Source of the DNA: an uncultured Bacilli bacterium
GTDB taxonomy: Bacteria; Bacillota_I; Bacilli_A; RF39; UBA660
Reading direction: 5' to 3'
Length of the DNA stretch: 5,625 nucleotides
NCBI GenBank assembly: GCA_934153655.1
Contig: CAKPFH010000058.1
Location: 1 to 5,625, forward strand
Part shown: piece after piece, positions 4,774 to 5,625 of the stretch
How positions within the stretch are numbered: the stretch's first letter is position 1
How the letters are laid out: the number at the start of each line of letters is the position of its first letter
The notes under the pieces: generated by a model
Told to the model about the DNA's origin: nothing
The model's database searches: none
Seen by the model: only the letters and a program-made list of their open reading frames with translations
Translations under genes and position numbers: made by a program

Positions 4774-5625
4774 TTATTTCTCACTTATTAAATCGAAATA
4801 TTTTTTTAGTACATATATAACTGCTACTAATAGAATATAATTTAAATAACTTAAACTACCATCAAATCCTGTTTGAGGTGGTACTTCATCCCCTCCACGA
4901 GGTGCTTCATATACGTAAGTATATTCTTGTTCTTCAAAATCAAATTCTCCAGTTATATTTGTTCCTTCTAGTTTTTCTAAATTAGAATTTTCTAAGATAT
5001 TACCTTTATATATACCAATAAAGCTATAGTTTTTAACTTCACGATATTTAGTAGTAAAGCTAGTTCCAATTTTACCAGTTAAAATCTCATCTAGTAAATC
5101 TACATCTTTGAATTCTTCTGTATTATTACCTAATTCATCACGTCCATATTTATCAAATGAAATATAATTATCATCTACTTTAACAACATAATGAACTGTA
5201 ACTTTACTATCTTCAAGAACATAATATAGACGAACAACTAAATTATCTTCTAAAACCTTTTCAGGTGCTTCAGTTAAAGTCTCATCATACTTATAACCAT
5301 TAAATTCTAATTCTTTATAAGTAATATTTGTTTCAAATTCTACATCTTTTACTACTTCAGTTTTCTCAATTTCAAACTTACCATTTTTTGTTTCTAAGTA
5401 ATGTTCAACTGTATAGTTATATTTATTTCTTGTATAGTATACATAAGCAACATTATTTTCTGTATCTATTTTAATTACTTCTTTATCTTTTGATTCATAG
5501 GTAAATCCAACAAATTCCTTTTCATTAACTTTAATTTCTTCTTGATATTTAGCACTATCTCTTACTGTATCTAAGATATTATTTTCATTACCTTTTTCTA
5601 CATGATAAATTGTATAATTAAATTC
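4774..5625 (-). CDS. C-terminal part of a cell-wall-anchored surface protein with MucBP-like repeats and a PPQTG sorting signal
   Basis: The frame is open from the right edge to the TAA at 4776-4774, giving 283 residues; the start and signal peptide lie outside the window. Numbering from the edge, three beta-rich repeats are seen. Repeat 1 (about 3-69) starts YTIYHV and ends AYVYYT. Repeat 2 (70-138) starts NYTVEHY and ends VVRLYY. Repeat 3 (141-239) starts KVTVHYV, contains LTGKIGTSFTTKY (182-194) and ends YTYVY. These match the pattern of MucBP-type repeats of Gram-positive surface proteins, often linked to mucus or host-surface binding; binding here is inferred. After a short linker come the sorting motif PPQTG (249-253), a hydrophobic stretch (about 258-273) and a charged tail containing Lys274 and Lys275. 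This is the layout of a sortase substrate. The sortase gene follows immediately, after a terminator. Confidence 0.9.
   Translation of the reverse strand, partial: EFNYTIYHVEKGNENNILDTVRDSAKYQEEIKVNEKEFVGFTYESKDKEVIKIDTENNVAYVYYTRNKYNYTVEHYLETKNGKFEIEKTEVVKDVEFETNITYKELEFNGYKYDETLTEAPEKVLEDNLVVRLYYVLEDSKVTVHYVVKVDDNYISFDKYGRDELGNNTEEFKDVDLLDEILTGKIGTSFTTKYREVKNYSFIGIYKGNILENSNLEKLEGTNITGEFDFEEQEYTYVYEAPRGGDEVPPQTGFDGSLSYLNYILLVAVIYVLKKYFDLISEK
4777..4881 (-). other. Cell-wall sorting signal (PPQTG type)
   Basis: These codons hold PPQTG, a hydrophobic stretch and a Lys-containing tail, the three parts of a C-terminal sorting signal. Cleavage would be expected between Thr and Gly. PPXTG-type motifs are known substrates of C. 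difficile SrtB, which agrees with the neighbouring sortase being class B, although S. aureus SrtB prefers NPQTN. Confidence 0.88.

Noticed and set aside
4730..4776. Independent sortase promoter in the gap after the surface-protein gene
   Set aside because: An AAGAAT at 4736-4731 could be a poor -10 box, but no -35 hexamer lies at a workable distance and the region is occupied by the terminator.
4626..4820. Plus-strand open frame of 64 codons
   Set aside because: It runs antisense through the sortase start, the terminator and the end of the surface-protein gene, and has no family resemblance. It is a shadow frame.
1..5625. Mycoplasma-type code with TGA as tryptophan
   Set aside because: Trp is encoded by TGG where seen, no frame needs TGA read-through, and cell-wall genes are present, so the standard bacterial code fits.

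Overview
The window is very AT-rich (by eye roughly a quarter G+C). It uses the standard code: TGG encodes Trp, and all six visible stop codons are TAA. The genes mark a walled, Gram-positive-type bacterium: a class B penicillin-binding protein, a class B sortase, an LPXTG-like anchored surface protein and a 3D-domain cell-wall protein. Extreme AT content together with these Firmicute envelope genes suggests an uncultured Bacilli lineage, such as the RF39/Erysipelotrichales-like gut bacteria often labelled Mycoplasma-like. That placement is inference.

Left part (1-816). The start of a minus-strand gene runs off the left edge. It has a strong promoter and ribosome binding site, and a run of ten G inside about codons 21-24, which makes it a candidate phase-variable gene. 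Diverging from it is a NUDIX-family hydrolase whose -10 box sits so close to the start codon that the mRNA may be leaderless. The NUDIX gene meets the penicillin-binding protein gene tail to tail at a shared terminator hairpin.

Middle (814-3116). A full-length monofunctional transpeptidase (class B PBP) lies on the minus strand. It is divergent, across 63 bp, from a small plus-strand protein of 88 residues that faintly resembles the DUF2624 family. That small gene converges on a 3D-domain protein gene.

Right part (3114-5625). Three minus-strand cell-surface genes follow one another: a surface protein with MucBP-like repeats ending in a PPQTG sorting signal (5' end outside the window), a class B sortase that probably anchors it, and a membrane-anchored 3D-domain putative muralytic enzyme. 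Each is followed by its own intrinsic terminator. The 3D gene has an excellent extended -10 promoter. The sortase has no visible promoter, so it probably depends on read-through from its substrate gene.

The main points for follow-up are the poly-G tract at the left edge, the sortase/PPQTG pair with a terminator between them, and the lysines that occupy the place of the catalytic arginine in the sortase. No mobile element, CRISPR array, tRNA or rRNA was seen.
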